Below are positions 1 through 6,443 of a stretch of 12,646 nt of DNA, piece by piece. The translations under genes were made by a program, and so were the position numbers. Source of the stretch: a bacterium (GTDB lineage: Bacteria > BMS3Abin14); assembly GCA_029210545.1 (NCBI GenBank), contig JARGFV010000077.1, positions 1 through 12,646 of the forward strand, in the 5' to 3' direction. Every line of letters begins with the position of its first letter. Position 1 is the first letter of the stretch. The notes under the pieces are model-generated. The model was not told the DNA's origin. It searched no databases and saw only the letters and a list, made by a program, of their open reading frames with translations.

Positions 1-80
1 GTGCCATTCCCATTTATCTTTAATTGCCACACAGTTAGCTGACATCTCATTTGCATCATGAATAATGCGGGCTAGGGAGT

Positions 81-115
81 AGGCAGAAGGCAGAAGGCAG
101 GAGGGAGAAGGGAGA
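81..115. repeat. Heptanucleotide tandem repeat, 5 copies
   Basis: Units read AGGCAGA, AGGCAGA, AGGCAGG, AGGGAGA, AGGGAGA with an exact 7-nt period. The tract is purine-rich on the plus strand. The same period recurs in other spacers of this window (1090-1117 and 11891-11918) with different sequences. Confidence 0.85.
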
Positions 116-123
116 AACCCCTG

Positions 124-168
124 ACACGGTGACGCGGAGACACGGGGAAGAGGGGAAGAGGCGAAGAG
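124..168. repeat. Octanucleotide degenerate tandem repeat, about 5.6 copies
   Basis: Units of 8 nt follow the pattern A-x-x-x-G-G-x-G: ACACGGTG, ACGCGGAG, ACACGGGG, AAGAGGGG, AAGAGGCG, then AAGAG. It begins 8 nt after the heptad tract at 81-115, so two different-period repeats sit back to back. Confidence 0.75.
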
Positions 169-232
169 AGTTGCTCTTTAGCGCAGTCGTCAAGTCGAAC
201 GGTTTCACTGCGCCCTGCGCCCTGAACTTCGT

Positions 233-958
233 TCAGTCCCTCTTCATCTGGGCCTGGTTTGCCCTTTCTATTTCGTCCTCCAGGCGCTGGGCCAGGAAGT
301 TTCCGGGATCGATCCGCTTGATGTTGACCAGACAGTCGAACGCCTTGATCAGGTCGCCTGTCTGCATGAACCGCATACCGAGATCGAAGAACCACCGGGT
401 GATCTCCTCTTCAGGGGTGATGATGCCCCGTCCTTCGGCCATCATCTCACCGATGTTGAAGATAGCGCTCTCGTCCCCCTGTTCGGCTGCCAGCCGGAAC
501 CATTTTTCCGCCAACTCGTCGCTCTGCCCGAGCCCGAGCCCGTCCAGGTACAGCTTTGCCAGGAACGCCTGGGCGTAGGGGTGACCCTTTTCGGCGGACG
601 CTGCGATGGCTCTGATCGCCGAAGACCCCTCGGTAAATCCCCGCCCCAGGATGATCATGGACCCCAGTTTCATCCTGGCCCCGAGGTCCCCCTGCTCAGC
701 GGCCTGCCAGAACCAGAGGGCTGCCTCTCCTGGATCGGCACGGGTACCGAGACCCTTATCGAACATGATCCCGAGGTTGAACATGGCGGTGACCTCACCC
801 TGTTGGGCAGCCTTCAGGAACCACGAAAAGGCCCCCTCCAGATCCTCGTCAAGGTGCTCTCCCGTGGCCATGAGGAGCCCGAGCTGCGTCTGTGCCTCAG
901 CGTTGCCCGCCTCGGCGGCGCTTTTAAGTTCATCGAGATGTTTTTCAATGTCAGTCAT
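233..958 (-). CDS. Sel1-like repeat (SLR) protein, cytoplasmic
   Basis: The product is a 241-residue alpha-solenoid of about five Sel1 repeats. Each begins AExG-xxxAxxxLGxxxxxG and ends in an aromatic helix such as AFSWFLKA or AEKWFRLA. Repeat starts are near residues 15, 51, 87, 122 and 158. A charged C-terminal helix pair follows. No signal peptide or membrane segment is seen, so it is probably cytosolic. Sel1 solenoids generally act as protein-binding scaffolds; the partner cannot be read from sequence. I chose the ATG at 958 because AGGA lies 6 nt upstream. The adjacent ATG at 961 leaves only 3 nt, and the farther ATG at 1000 lacks a ribosome site and would add a non-helical stub. The gene is divergent from the DUF429 gene and stands alone on its strand. 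Confidence 0.88.
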   Translation of the reverse strand: MTDIEKHLDELKSAAEAGNAEAQTQLGLLMATGEHLDEDLEGAFSWFLKAAQQGEVTAMFNLGIMFDKGLGTRADPGEAALWFWQAAEQGDLGARMKLGSMIILGRGFTEGSSAIRAIAASAEKGHPYAQAFLAKLYLDGLGLGQSDELAEKWFRLAAEQGDESAIFNIGEMMAEGRGIITPEEEITRWFFDLGMRFMQTGDLIKAFDCLVNIKRIDPGNFLAQRLEDEIERANQAQMKRD

Positions 959-1089
959 CATCTTTCCTTTCCCCTGCGTTGAGTGGGCGCATATTAACAT
1001 GGAAACGGGTTGCTATGGTATGGTGTATACATGGAAGCGACGGATGCAAAGCCGCTGGTCGAGTTAGCTGTCAGCAGCCGGCAAAAAAA

Positions 1090-1123
1090 CTCCTCCCTCC
1101 TCCCTCCTCCCTCCTCCCTGCCC
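1090..1123 (-). repeat. Perfect CTCCTCC x4 repeat; G-quadruplex motif on minus strand
   Basis: Four exact copies of CTCCTCC fill 1090-1117. On the minus strand this gives GGG runs at 1095-1097, 1102-1104, 1109-1111 and 1116-1118, separated by 4-nt AGGA loops, with a fifth run at 1121-1123. This satisfies the G3-N1-7 four-run quadruplex rule. The tract lies between the divergent Sel1 and DUF429 genes, about 20 nt before the DUF429 start codon. Confidence 0.8.
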
Positions 1124-1142
1124 TGCGACGAAGGGGATCGCT

Positions 1143-1832
1143 ATGCCCATAGTCGCAGGCATTGACAGCTGCCCGGGTGGCTGGCTGGCAGTGCTGGTCA
1201 CCTTTTACGAGGAGATCGTCGAAGAACGGCACTATCGTTTCGGGCGGTTCGAGGAGATCTTCACCGTTAAAGAGCCTCCCGGCTTTGTAGGGGTGGATAT
1301 TCCCATCGGGCTCCTTGAAGAACCCGAAGAAGGCGGACGTGAGTGCGACAGGGCGGCGCGAAAGGTCCTGGGGCGCCCTCGCTCGGCGAGCGTTTTTTCA
1401 CCGCCGGTCAGGCCCTCCCTTGAGTGTGAAACCTTTGACCAGGGTCGTGAGTTCGGCCTTAACCTGCAAACCTTCGGGATCCTCCCCAAGGTCCGTGAGC
1501 TGGACCGGATCATGACCCCTGACCTCCAGAAGCGGATAAGGGAGGTCCATCCCGAGATCTGTTTTTTCACTATGGCAGGGCTCGTCCCGGCTGCCGAAAC
1601 CAAGAAGAAGGCGACGGGGCGCGATGAGAGAACACGGCTGCTGGGCAGCTTCTTCTACCAGGTTCCCGAGGGGCTGTCCCGCTTTCCCACCCGGGAGGCG
1701 GGCCCGGACGACGTCCTCGACGCCTATGCCTGTGCCTGGACCGCCATGAGGCTCTTCAGGGGCGAGGCCGGCTGCCTGCCCGACCGTCCTCCCCGGGATG
1801 AAAAAGGGCTCGAGATGGCGATCTGGTACTAG
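1143..1832 (+). CDS. DUF429 family protein (predicted RNase H-fold nuclease)
   Basis: The 229-residue protein matches the DUF429 family along its length. It has GIDSCPGGW with a likely catalytic Asp8, VDIPIGL with Asp52, GRECDRAARKVLGRPRSASVF (given here as a motif at 65-85), EVHPEICF at 134-141 and a C-terminal DDVLDAYACAW with Asp189, Asp190 and Asp193. These acidic residues fit the RNase H-like fold predicted for the family; the substrate is not established. No signal peptide is present. The start ATG follows AAGGGGA at a good distance (1131-1137). It runs opposite to the Sel1 gene and no partner gene follows. Its stop codon lies inside the left arm of a perfect hairpin (1827-1866). Confidence 0.9.
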   Translation: MPIVAGIDSCPGGWLAVLVTFYEEIVEERHYRFGRFEEIFTVKEPPGFVGVDIPIGLLEEPEEGGRECDRAARKVLGRPRSASVFSPPVRPSLECETFDQGREFGLNLQTFGILPKVRELDRIMTPDLQKRIREVHPEICFFTMAGLVPAAETKKKATGRDERTRLLGSFFYQVPEGLSRFPTREAGPDDVLDAYACAWTAMRLFRGEAGCLPDRPPRDEKGLEMAIWY

Positions 1833-1866
1833 AATTCGGCAGGATTCGTACTGGTGAATTCTAGTA
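1827..1866 (+). repeat. Perfect 11-bp inverted repeat spanning the DUF429 stop codon
   Basis: Left arm TACTAGAATTC (1827-1837) pairs exactly with GAATTCTAGTA (1856-1866) around an 18-nt loop. The TAG stop (1830-1832) is in the left arm. No T-tract follows, so it is not a classic intrinsic terminator. It could protect the 3' end of the mRNA or mark an insertion scar. Confidence 0.75.
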
Positions 1867-1900
1867 GTACTAAGAGCTAAGTGCTATGAAGTCAGCTAGA

Positions 1901-2123
1901 CCCTCAGCTGTAAGCCGAGGGCTTGAAGTGGCGCGTCGAATGCATTCGACTTGAAGCGCCACTTGATACCGACGTCTTCAGACGGCGGTACTTCAAATTA
2001 CAATCCATCGTCGGAATCCCCCCGACTTCAGTCGGGGGATGGCAAACCATCGTCCCCTTCGGGGACTTCAGGAAAACCTGCTTCGCCTGAAGGCGAGGGG
2101 TTTCCACCATCCCCGAAGGGGAC
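1901..2123. repeat. Dense palindrome cluster, IS200/IS605-end-like (possible non-autonomous element)
   Basis: At least seven hairpins sit in 223 bp. They are 1901-1921 (CCCTC/GAGGG), 1926-1964 (AAGTGGCGC/GCGCCACTT around a 16-bp self-complementary core at 1935-1950), 1967-1990 (TACCG/CGGTA and CGTCT/AGACG), 2019-2038 (CCCCCGAC-TTCA-GTCGGGGG), 2052-2066 (GTCCCC-TTC-GGGGAC), 2084-2095 (CGCC-TGAA-GGCG) and 2110-2123, which is the exact reverse complement of 2052-2065. Several share a CTTCAG or CTTCGG apex. The GACTTCAGTC hairpin with long C/G arms resembles ends of IS200/IS605 elements. No tnpA or tnpB is present, so at most this is a remnant or a non-autonomous derivative. Confidence 0.55.
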
Positions 2124-2222
2124 ACTAAGGGGTCCACAGCTCCTGTTTGTCACGAAAAACCTAAAACCTGTTACCCGAAACTTTTGACATTGCCGCAGGC
2201 CGGAGGAGTATGATTGCCCCTG

Positions 2223-2248
2223 CCCTCTGTAGCTTTAGCGTAGGAGGG
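2223..2248 (+). repeat. REP-like 26-nt palindrome, copy 1
   Basis: The layout is 6-nt arm CCCTCT, GTA, GC, TTTA loop, GC, GTA, 6-nt arm GGAGGG. The arms pair with one G-U. Copy 2 at 2307-2332 has the same 6-3-2-4-2-3-6 layout with different arm bases that still pair. The right arm can alternatively form a 7-bp hairpin with CCCTCCT at 2253-2259. Confidence 0.55.
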
Positions 2249-2268
2249 TCCTCCCTCCTGCCTCCTCC

Positions 2269-2287
2269 CCCTTCGGCAGGCTCAGGG
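2269..2287 (+). repeat. Short CCCT...AGGG palindromic element
   Basis: CCCTTCGGCAGGCTCAGGG has complementary ends (CCCT/AGGG) and an inner GGC/GCT near-palindrome. It lies between the two REP-like copies and resembles dispersed intergenic repeats of the form CCTTCGACARGCTCAGG that I recall from many GC-rich genomes. No function is shown by the sequence. Confidence 0.35.
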
Positions 2288-2306
2288 CCTCCGGCTTCTC
2301 CCCCTG

Positions 2307-2332
2307 TCCGCCATAGCCTTGGCGGCGGCGGA
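2307..2332 (+). repeat. REP-like 26-nt palindrome, copy 2
   Basis: The layout is arm TCCGCC, ATA, GC, CTTG loop, GC, GGC, arm GGCGGA, with a perfect 6-bp outer stem. It shares the architecture and the TAGC-TT-GCG core with copy 1 (2223-2248), and arm changes in both halves keep pairing. It ends 48 nt before the -10 element of the next gene. Confidence 0.55.
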
Positions 2333-2379
2333 TCCCCCCTCCCCCCCCTTTTTTCCCCGCAAACCCTCACTGATTGAGG

Positions 2380-2423
2380 TATAATAGAAACACGACCGCA
2401 GCGGGAAAGGGGGTGTCGCGGTC
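2380..2423 (+). promoter_or_regulatory. -10 element and structured leader of the first TPR gene
   Basis: A perfect TATAAT lies at 2380-2385. No good -35 hexamer is found at 16-18 nt upstream. Transcription would start near 2392. The short leader forms a 6-bp hairpin, GACCGC (2394-2399) with GCGGTC (2418-2423), that ends directly against the ATG and holds the ribosome site (AAAGGGGG, about 2406-2413) in its loop. Melting of this stem could affect initiation. Confidence 0.5.
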
Positions 2424-4097
2424 ATGAGGAGGAGGTTACCGTTCCACTTGTTCGCAGCCCTGATAGCTGCCATTGTGCCGGTGTGGCTGTGCCTGTCGAG
2501 CATTACAGCCCGCGCTGAGCCCTTGCCCGCCCATTCGCCTTTCCACTTTTCGTCCATCAATAACTCCAATGGAACGCTGACAACAGGTCAGGGCTGCATC
2601 GTCTCAACCAGGGGGATCTCTATTGTCCCCGTGTCGATGCTCGAAGAAGCAGATCATGCCACCGTGGTTCTCCCCGGCGGAAAGGCGATCCCCATCGAGG
2701 AGGTCGAAGCGGTGGACGAAGCGAGCGGCCTTGCCCGGATACGTCTGGGAAGGGCGGCACCGGGGTCCGCCGGAAAACTTTCGGTCAAGCCCGCACCTGC
2801 GGAGGGTCAGGGGATCACCGTGATCACGGTCGGCAGTGATGGTTCTACGGTTCGTACGCAGTGCACCGTAAAGTCGATCAGGGAGATCCCGTATTTGTCC
2901 GGTTTTTATCACCTGGAAGCCTCCCAGGCGCTTCCGCCTCCGGGAGGGGGGATCTATGCGGAAGATGGAGCCCTTGTAGCGGTTGTGATCCGGGGGGCCG
3001 ATGGTCAGGGTGCGGGTGTCGTGGTCTCCACCGAGGTCATCGTAAGGGTTGTCGGAATGAGATCCAGCAAAGAGAGTCTCGGGCAATGGTCCTCCGGTCA
3101 CCCCGCAAGGTGGTCCAAGGGCACTGTTTCCCGATACGTGGAGGCGCAAACGGAGATATGGTCCGGTCGCCATGGCAGGGCTATCGAGCTTCTCGAGCCG
3201 GCCCTTGGATCTGCCGGAACCATGGATGGCGCTGTGGCGGCCCTCCTGGGAGAATCTTACCTGGCCATGAACCTGCTGCCCGAGACGATCGTAGCGCTCA
3301 AGAGCGCTATTGAAAACGGTGTGGTGACGTGCCGGATATACCAGCATCTGGCCTGGGCTTACATGGAGACAGGTCAATATGACGAGGCAAAAAAGTTCAG
3401 CGAAAAGGTGATCACAGAGCAGGGCGAAAAACCCATAGGATACCTTCTTCTCGCCCGCCTCAGCAACCTGCGGGGAGACCACGCAAAGGCTGTTTACGAG
3501 GCCCGGCGGGCGCTTAAACGGCAATCCGATTGCCAATGCGCCCATTTTGAGAGGGGTATCGCCTACCTGAGCCAGGGTCGATTCGAATCTGCCATCGAAT
3601 CGCTCCGTATGGCGACCGCCCTTGACCCCACCGATGCGGACGCGCTTCGATTCCTGGGTTACGCGTACCTGAGAAATGGGAGCCTGTCGGAAGCTTTTGA
3701 TGCGCTCAGGGCGGCGCTGGAACTGAATCCGGAGATGGCCGATGCCTGGAAGGACCTGGGAGAGGCCTGTTCCAGGGCCAACCGGGGCGAGGAGGCTCTT
3801 GAGGCCTATCGACAGGCGATATGCGCCGATCCGGAGGACCAGGGTGCCTACTATCGGCTGGCTTCCGAGTGCATACGGCAGGGACATTACCAAGAGGCCA
3901 TCCTCATCCTCGACCAGGGACTGGGCAGCTGTGGAGACTCCGCCTGGCTCACCTACCAGCTCGGCAAAGCCTACTGCTGCGCCGGCCAGGTGGCCGAGGC
4001 CCGCCATCAGGTGAAACGACTGTCGACCATGAACACCGCACTGGCTGAACAGCTCCACCGGTATATAGAGATTTCCGCCGAGGGTGATGGAGGATGA
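2424..4097 (+). CDS. Exported pseudo-HtrA (trypsin-like) + TPR repeat protein
   Basis: The 557-residue protein starts with a signal peptide (RRR, hydrophobic 9-27, likely cut near ARA-EP at 31). Residues about 45-210 follow the HtrA/DegP serine-protease pattern: GQGCIVSTRG, ATVVLPGG, then GGGIYAEDGALVAVVI. The triad appears lost. The His site reads Ser71 (VPVSML), the Asp site Gly102 (SGLARI) and the GNSGGP serine loop PPPGGG (173-176). Residues 240-545 are about eight TPRs, including YLSQGRFESAIESLRMATAL and NGSLSEAFDALRAALELNP. It is most likely a periplasmic scaffold. A paralogue lies 230 bp downstream. Start: ATG with AAAGGGGG 10 nt upstream. The TPR assignment is firm; the pseudo-protease assignment rests on manual pattern matching. 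Confidence 0.85.
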   Translation: MRRRLPFHLFAALIAAIVPVWLCLSSITARAEPLPAHSPFHFSSINNSNGTLTTGQGCIVSTRGISIVPVSMLEEADHATVVLPGGKAIPIEEVEAVDEASGLARIRLGRAAPGSAGKLSVKPAPAEGQGITVITVGSDGSTVRTQCTVKSIREIPYLSGFYHLEASQALPPPGGGIYAEDGALVAVVIRGADGQGAGVVVSTEVIVRVVGMRSSKESLGQWSSGHPARWSKGTVSRYVEAQTEIWSGRHGRAIELLEPALGSAGTMDGAVAALLGESYLAMNLLPETIVALKSAIENGVVTCRIYQHLAWAYMETGQYDEAKKFSEKVITEQGEKPIGYLLLARLSNLRGDHAKAVYEARRALKRQSDCQCAHFERGIAYLSQGRFESAIESLRMATALDPTDADALRFLGYAYLRNGSLSEAFDALRAALELNPEMADAWKDLGEACSRANRGEEALEAYRQAICADPEDQGAYYRLASECIRQGHYQEAILILDQGLGSCGDSAWLTYQLGKAYCCAGQVAEARHQVKRLSTMNTALAEQLHRYIEISAEGDGG

Positions 4098-4104
4098 TAA
4101 AGCC

Positions 4105-4131
4105 CAGTCACAGCCACAGTCACAGTCTCAG
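4105..4131 (+). repeat. Hexanucleotide tandem repeat, 4.5 copies
   Basis: Units CAGTCA, CAGCCA, CAGTCA, CAGTCT and CAG follow the TPR gene stop at a distance of 8 nt. In one frame the tract encodes alternating Ser-Gln. That short frame (from GTG 4084) has no other protein-like feature, so I treat the tract as non-coding. Confidence 0.75.
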
Positions 4132-4174
4132 CAATCCCGAAATCGGTTGCACCCGGCACAGTCCATAAAACGTT

Positions 4175-4202
4175 TTGAAGCGGGTTGGGTCGCTGTTATA
4201 CT
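4175..4202 (+). promoter_or_regulatory. Sigma-70-type promoter for the second TPR gene
   Basis: TTGAAG (4175-4180) is followed after 16 nt by TATACT (4197-4202). TGT directly before the -10 makes it an extended -10. Transcription would begin near 4209, leaving a leader of about 120 nt to the start at 4328. So the second paralogue can be expressed independently of the first. Confidence 0.6.
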
Positions 4203-4327
4203 GATGGCCAGGAACCAGGCGGGGCGGGTCCGGCCGGGTTCCGTTGATGAGGAAGCAGCCGACACAACCCGCGACATTTGAAAGGCAATCTTCCCTACGC
4301 TGACGCCCGGCCGATCAAAAGGTCCGG

Positions 4328-5704
4328 GTGACGGGACCGTTTCCGATGATGAACGCGCTGACCAGAACACGGGTGACCCTTCTTGTGGCGGCCCTTATCA
4401 TGGCCGTTTCTGCAGGAGATCTGCACGGGAGCCTGGACGGGCCGGGGAGGCTTACCCGCAAGAGGCTCAGTTCGTCGGTGGTCCAGGTGTCCGTGTATGA
4501 TTGGCGGGGGATCTTTGTCCGCCAGGGATGGGGATTTTTCATCAACAAGGAGGGGGAGGTCGTCACGCCACGGAGCCTGCTGGAAGGCGGTTCCTACGTG
4601 GAAGTGACCACGGTCAAAAGGGAAACCTTCATGGTGGACCGGATCCTCGAGGAGGATGTGGAGGGGAACTTCGTGCGCATGGGCCTCGAGTACCCCCCCG
4701 AGCGTTTTGCCTACCTGACGAAATCAGCCCCGGTGCCCGATGTCGGCGACAGGATCCTCATTGGGGGTGGCACAGGCTGTGAGCCGGGCGCTTTTCTGGA
4801 TGGTACCATCGAAGATCTCCGCAAGGTGCCGATGTACGGCTTCCTGATGAAGATCGGTTCCCCGTTTGCCACCGTTGGCAGCCCTGTCTTCAACGAGAGC
4901 GGAGTCATCGTCGGGATCGTCATGTTCAGACTGGAAAACGGCGTCAGCGCCGCCTGGGCGGTTCCGGTGGGAAGGATCTCCAAGGTCATGACCGGGGATG
5001 TGCGGCCGGTGGACCACCTGGCCTGGGCCGAGCGCCGGCATGGCAGCTGGGAAGACACGACGGTGGGCGGTTACATGACGGGATTTGCCTGTTACTGGAC
5101 AGGCCAGTACGCGCGTGCCATTCCAGGGCTTCAGAAAGCCACTGCGGATGAGAGGTTCCGAAAAGAGGCCTTCTTCCTCCTGGGGTGCTGTAACGACGCG
5201 GTTGGGCATTTCAAGGACTCGGCCGCCGCCTACTCCATGGCGGTCAAGCTCGGGGATTCCTCCCACGAGGCCTACATGAAGCTCGCCCGCGCGCTTCTGG
5301 TCGAGGGGGAAAACACCAGGGCTCTCGACGCGGTCTGGGCGGCCGTGAGGTCGCAGCCGAACAGCTACGATGCCTACACTCTTCTGGGGGAGGTCAACAA
5401 TACCCTGGGATTTTACAGGGACGCCCTGGCCGGGGTATACGTGGCCATCAAGATTGACCCCCGAAGGGCGGAAGCCTGGCATCAGCAGGGCATATCTTTC
5501 CGCGGGCAGCAGAGTTATCCGGAGGCCATTTCAGCCCTTAAAAAGGCCATCGAACTTGATCCCGAACTCAAGCGCGCCTATTGGGACCTGGCCTTCACGT
5601 ACTATCGGAGCGGGGACAAACGCTCAGCGGCCGACATATGTTCCGCCCTGGAAAAGATGGACCCGGAACTTTCCCGGCAGCTCATGAGCGAGGTCAACCC
5701 CTGA
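4328..5704 (+). CDS. Exported pseudo-HtrA (trypsin-like) + TPR repeat protein, paralogue 2
   Basis: The product is up to 458 residues with a signal peptide (hydrophobic 16-29). Residues about 45-220 follow the HtrA layout: QGWGFFINKEGEVVTPRSLL, VPDVGDRILIGGG, VGSPVFNESGVIVGIV. The triad appears lost: His is Ser83 (TPRSL), Asp is Asn114 (EGNFVRM) and Ser is Val183 (ATVGSP). Residues 245-450 are about six TPRs, with clear units at ISALKKAIELDPELKRAYWD and ALAGVYVAIKIDPRRAEAWH. Domain order matches the gene at 2424-4097, and both share P-x-S-[ML]-L-E at the lost His, so they look like tandem duplicates that diverged. The GTG at 4328 follows AAAGG by about 5 nt; ATG 4346 or 4349 are alternatives with weaker sites. 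Both leave the signal peptide intact. Confidence 0.84.
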   Translation: MTGPFPMMNALTRTRVTLLVAALIMAVSAGDLHGSLDGPGRLTRKRLSSSVVQVSVYDWRGIFVRQGWGFFINKEGEVVTPRSLLEGGSYVEVTTVKRETFMVDRILEEDVEGNFVRMGLEYPPERFAYLTKSAPVPDVGDRILIGGGTGCEPGAFLDGTIEDLRKVPMYGFLMKIGSPFATVGSPVFNESGVIVGIVMFRLENGVSAAWAVPVGRISKVMTGDVRPVDHLAWAERRHGSWEDTTVGGYMTGFACYWTGQYARAIPGLQKATADERFRKEAFFLLGCCNDAVGHFKDSAAAYSMAVKLGDSSHEAYMKLARALLVEGENTRALDAVWAAVRSQPNSYDAYTLLGEVNNTLGFYRDALAGVYVAIKIDPRRAEAWHQQGISFRGQQSYPEAISALKKAIELDPELKRAYWDLAFTYYRSGDKRSAADICSALEKMDPELSRQLMSEVNP

Positions 5705-5819
5705 TCCGGTTCATCCGGTCTCACCACGGATCCAGCCCTGTTCCGACGTCGAGGACCTCTTCCGGAAATGCCGGACGTCCCCAATGGCGGTCATTTACTG
5801 CATCATCTGACCTTTCTGA

Positions 5820-6395
5820 ATGACACCTTTATCCGGCAACCTTTCTACAGCGGCGATCCTTTCCATTGCAACGGCCCTGGCCATGGACGCTTTCGCTGTG
5901 TCCCTTTCCTGCGGTCTGATCACGCGGAGAGCGGCGACCCCCCGCATCCTTCGCATGCCCCTGGCTTTCGGCTTGTTCCAGGCGGGAATGCTGGCCATCG
6001 GGTGGTCCATGATCACCGGGATTCAGGCAGCCATCGCCGCGGTGGATCACTGGGTGGCTTTTGCCCTCCTGCTCGCGGTGGGCGGGCACATGGGAGTCAG
6101 CGCATTCAGGGGCGAGGTGAAGGGCGAGCGTGACCCCCTGCAGCTCACGGTCCTTTTCGTTCTCGCCCTCGCAACGAGCATCGACGCCTTCGCCGTCGGT
6201 ATGAGCCTGTCCATCGTGCAGGTCCCTGTCTTCACACCGGCCCTTGTAACAGGGGTTGTGACCTTTACACTTTCGTCTGTTGCGGTATACATTGGAAACC
6301 GCACGGGTCCCCTGCTGGGAAGGAGCGCCGAGGCGGCAGGCGGGCTCGTACTCATTGCCATCGGAGTCAGGATACTCATGGACCACATCGGTTAG
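5820..6395 (+). CDS. mntP: Manganese efflux pump MntP
   Basis: The 191-residue, mostly hydrophobic protein has about six membrane segments and the two internal repeats of the MntP (YebN, DUF204) family. The marks are ALAMDAFAVSLSCG (Asp23), FGLFQAGMLAIGW, GGHMGVSAFR, ALATSIDAFAVGMSLS and GGLVLIAIGVRILMDH at the end. MntP exports Mn2+ across the inner membrane and protects against manganese excess. The ATG at 5820 is the only sensible start because an in-frame TGA (5817-5819) abuts it. No Shine-Dalgarno sequence is visible before it. I looked for a yybP-ykoY manganese riboswitch in 5705-5819 and did not find its conserved bases. The PIN-PhoH gene starts 48 nt after the stop and may be co-transcribed. 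Confidence 0.93.
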   Translation: MTPLSGNLSTAAILSIATALAMDAFAVSLSCGLITRRAATPRILRMPLAFGLFQAGMLAIGWSMITGIQAAIAAVDHWVAFALLLAVGGHMGVSAFRGEVKGERDPLQLTVLFVLALATSIDAFAVGMSLSIVQVPVFTPALVTGVVTFTLSSVAVYIGNRTGPLLGRSAEAAGGLVLIAIGVRILMDHIG

Positions 6396-6443
6396 CGGCC
6401 GCCGCCCGGGCAAAACGGAACGCCGTCGGAAAGGAGACAGCCC

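Larger units (their letters stand above)
1..232. other. Spacer of short-period tandem repeats, no gene
   Basis: I see no credible coding region here. The open frames on both strands are low-complexity and start or end inside repeats. The segment holds five copies of a degenerate 7-mer (AGGCAGA/AGGGAGA, 81-115), about five and a half copies of a degenerate 8-mer (ACACGGTG, ACGCGGAG, ACACGGGG, AAGAGGGG, AAGAGGCG, 124-168) and a 2.4-copy CTGCGCC repeat (208-224). It lies downstream of the leftward Sel1 gene, and no T-tract terminator is visible. Confidence 0.7.
1833..2423. other. 591-bp non-coding spacer packed with palindromes
   Basis: No open frame here looks coding. From left to right the spacer holds the right arm of the DUF429 stop hairpin, a cluster of hairpins (1901-2123), two 26-nt REP-like palindromes (2223-2248 and 2307-2332), a short CCCT/AGGG palindrome (2269-2287), a C-rich tract and the -10 element and leader of the following gene. 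The entries below give each in detail. Confidence 0.8.

Noticed and set aside
1901-2123. Intact IS200/IS605 insertion sequence
   Set aside because: The hairpins resemble its ends, but no tnpA or tnpB reading frame is present between or beside them.
2604-4058. 484-codon open frame on the minus strand
   Set aside because: It lies wholly opposite the TPR gene, whose motifs are clear. The antisense translation has no domain pattern and is expected in GC-rich DNA.
4084-4281. 65-codon frame after the first TPR gene
   Set aside because: It overlaps the upstream gene end, is rich in Ser-Gln from a hexanucleotide repeat, and runs through the promoter of the next gene.
5705-5819. yybP-ykoY manganese riboswitch before mntP
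   Set aside because: I looked for its conserved loop sequences and did not find them; only a small TCCGG/CCGGA hairpin is present.
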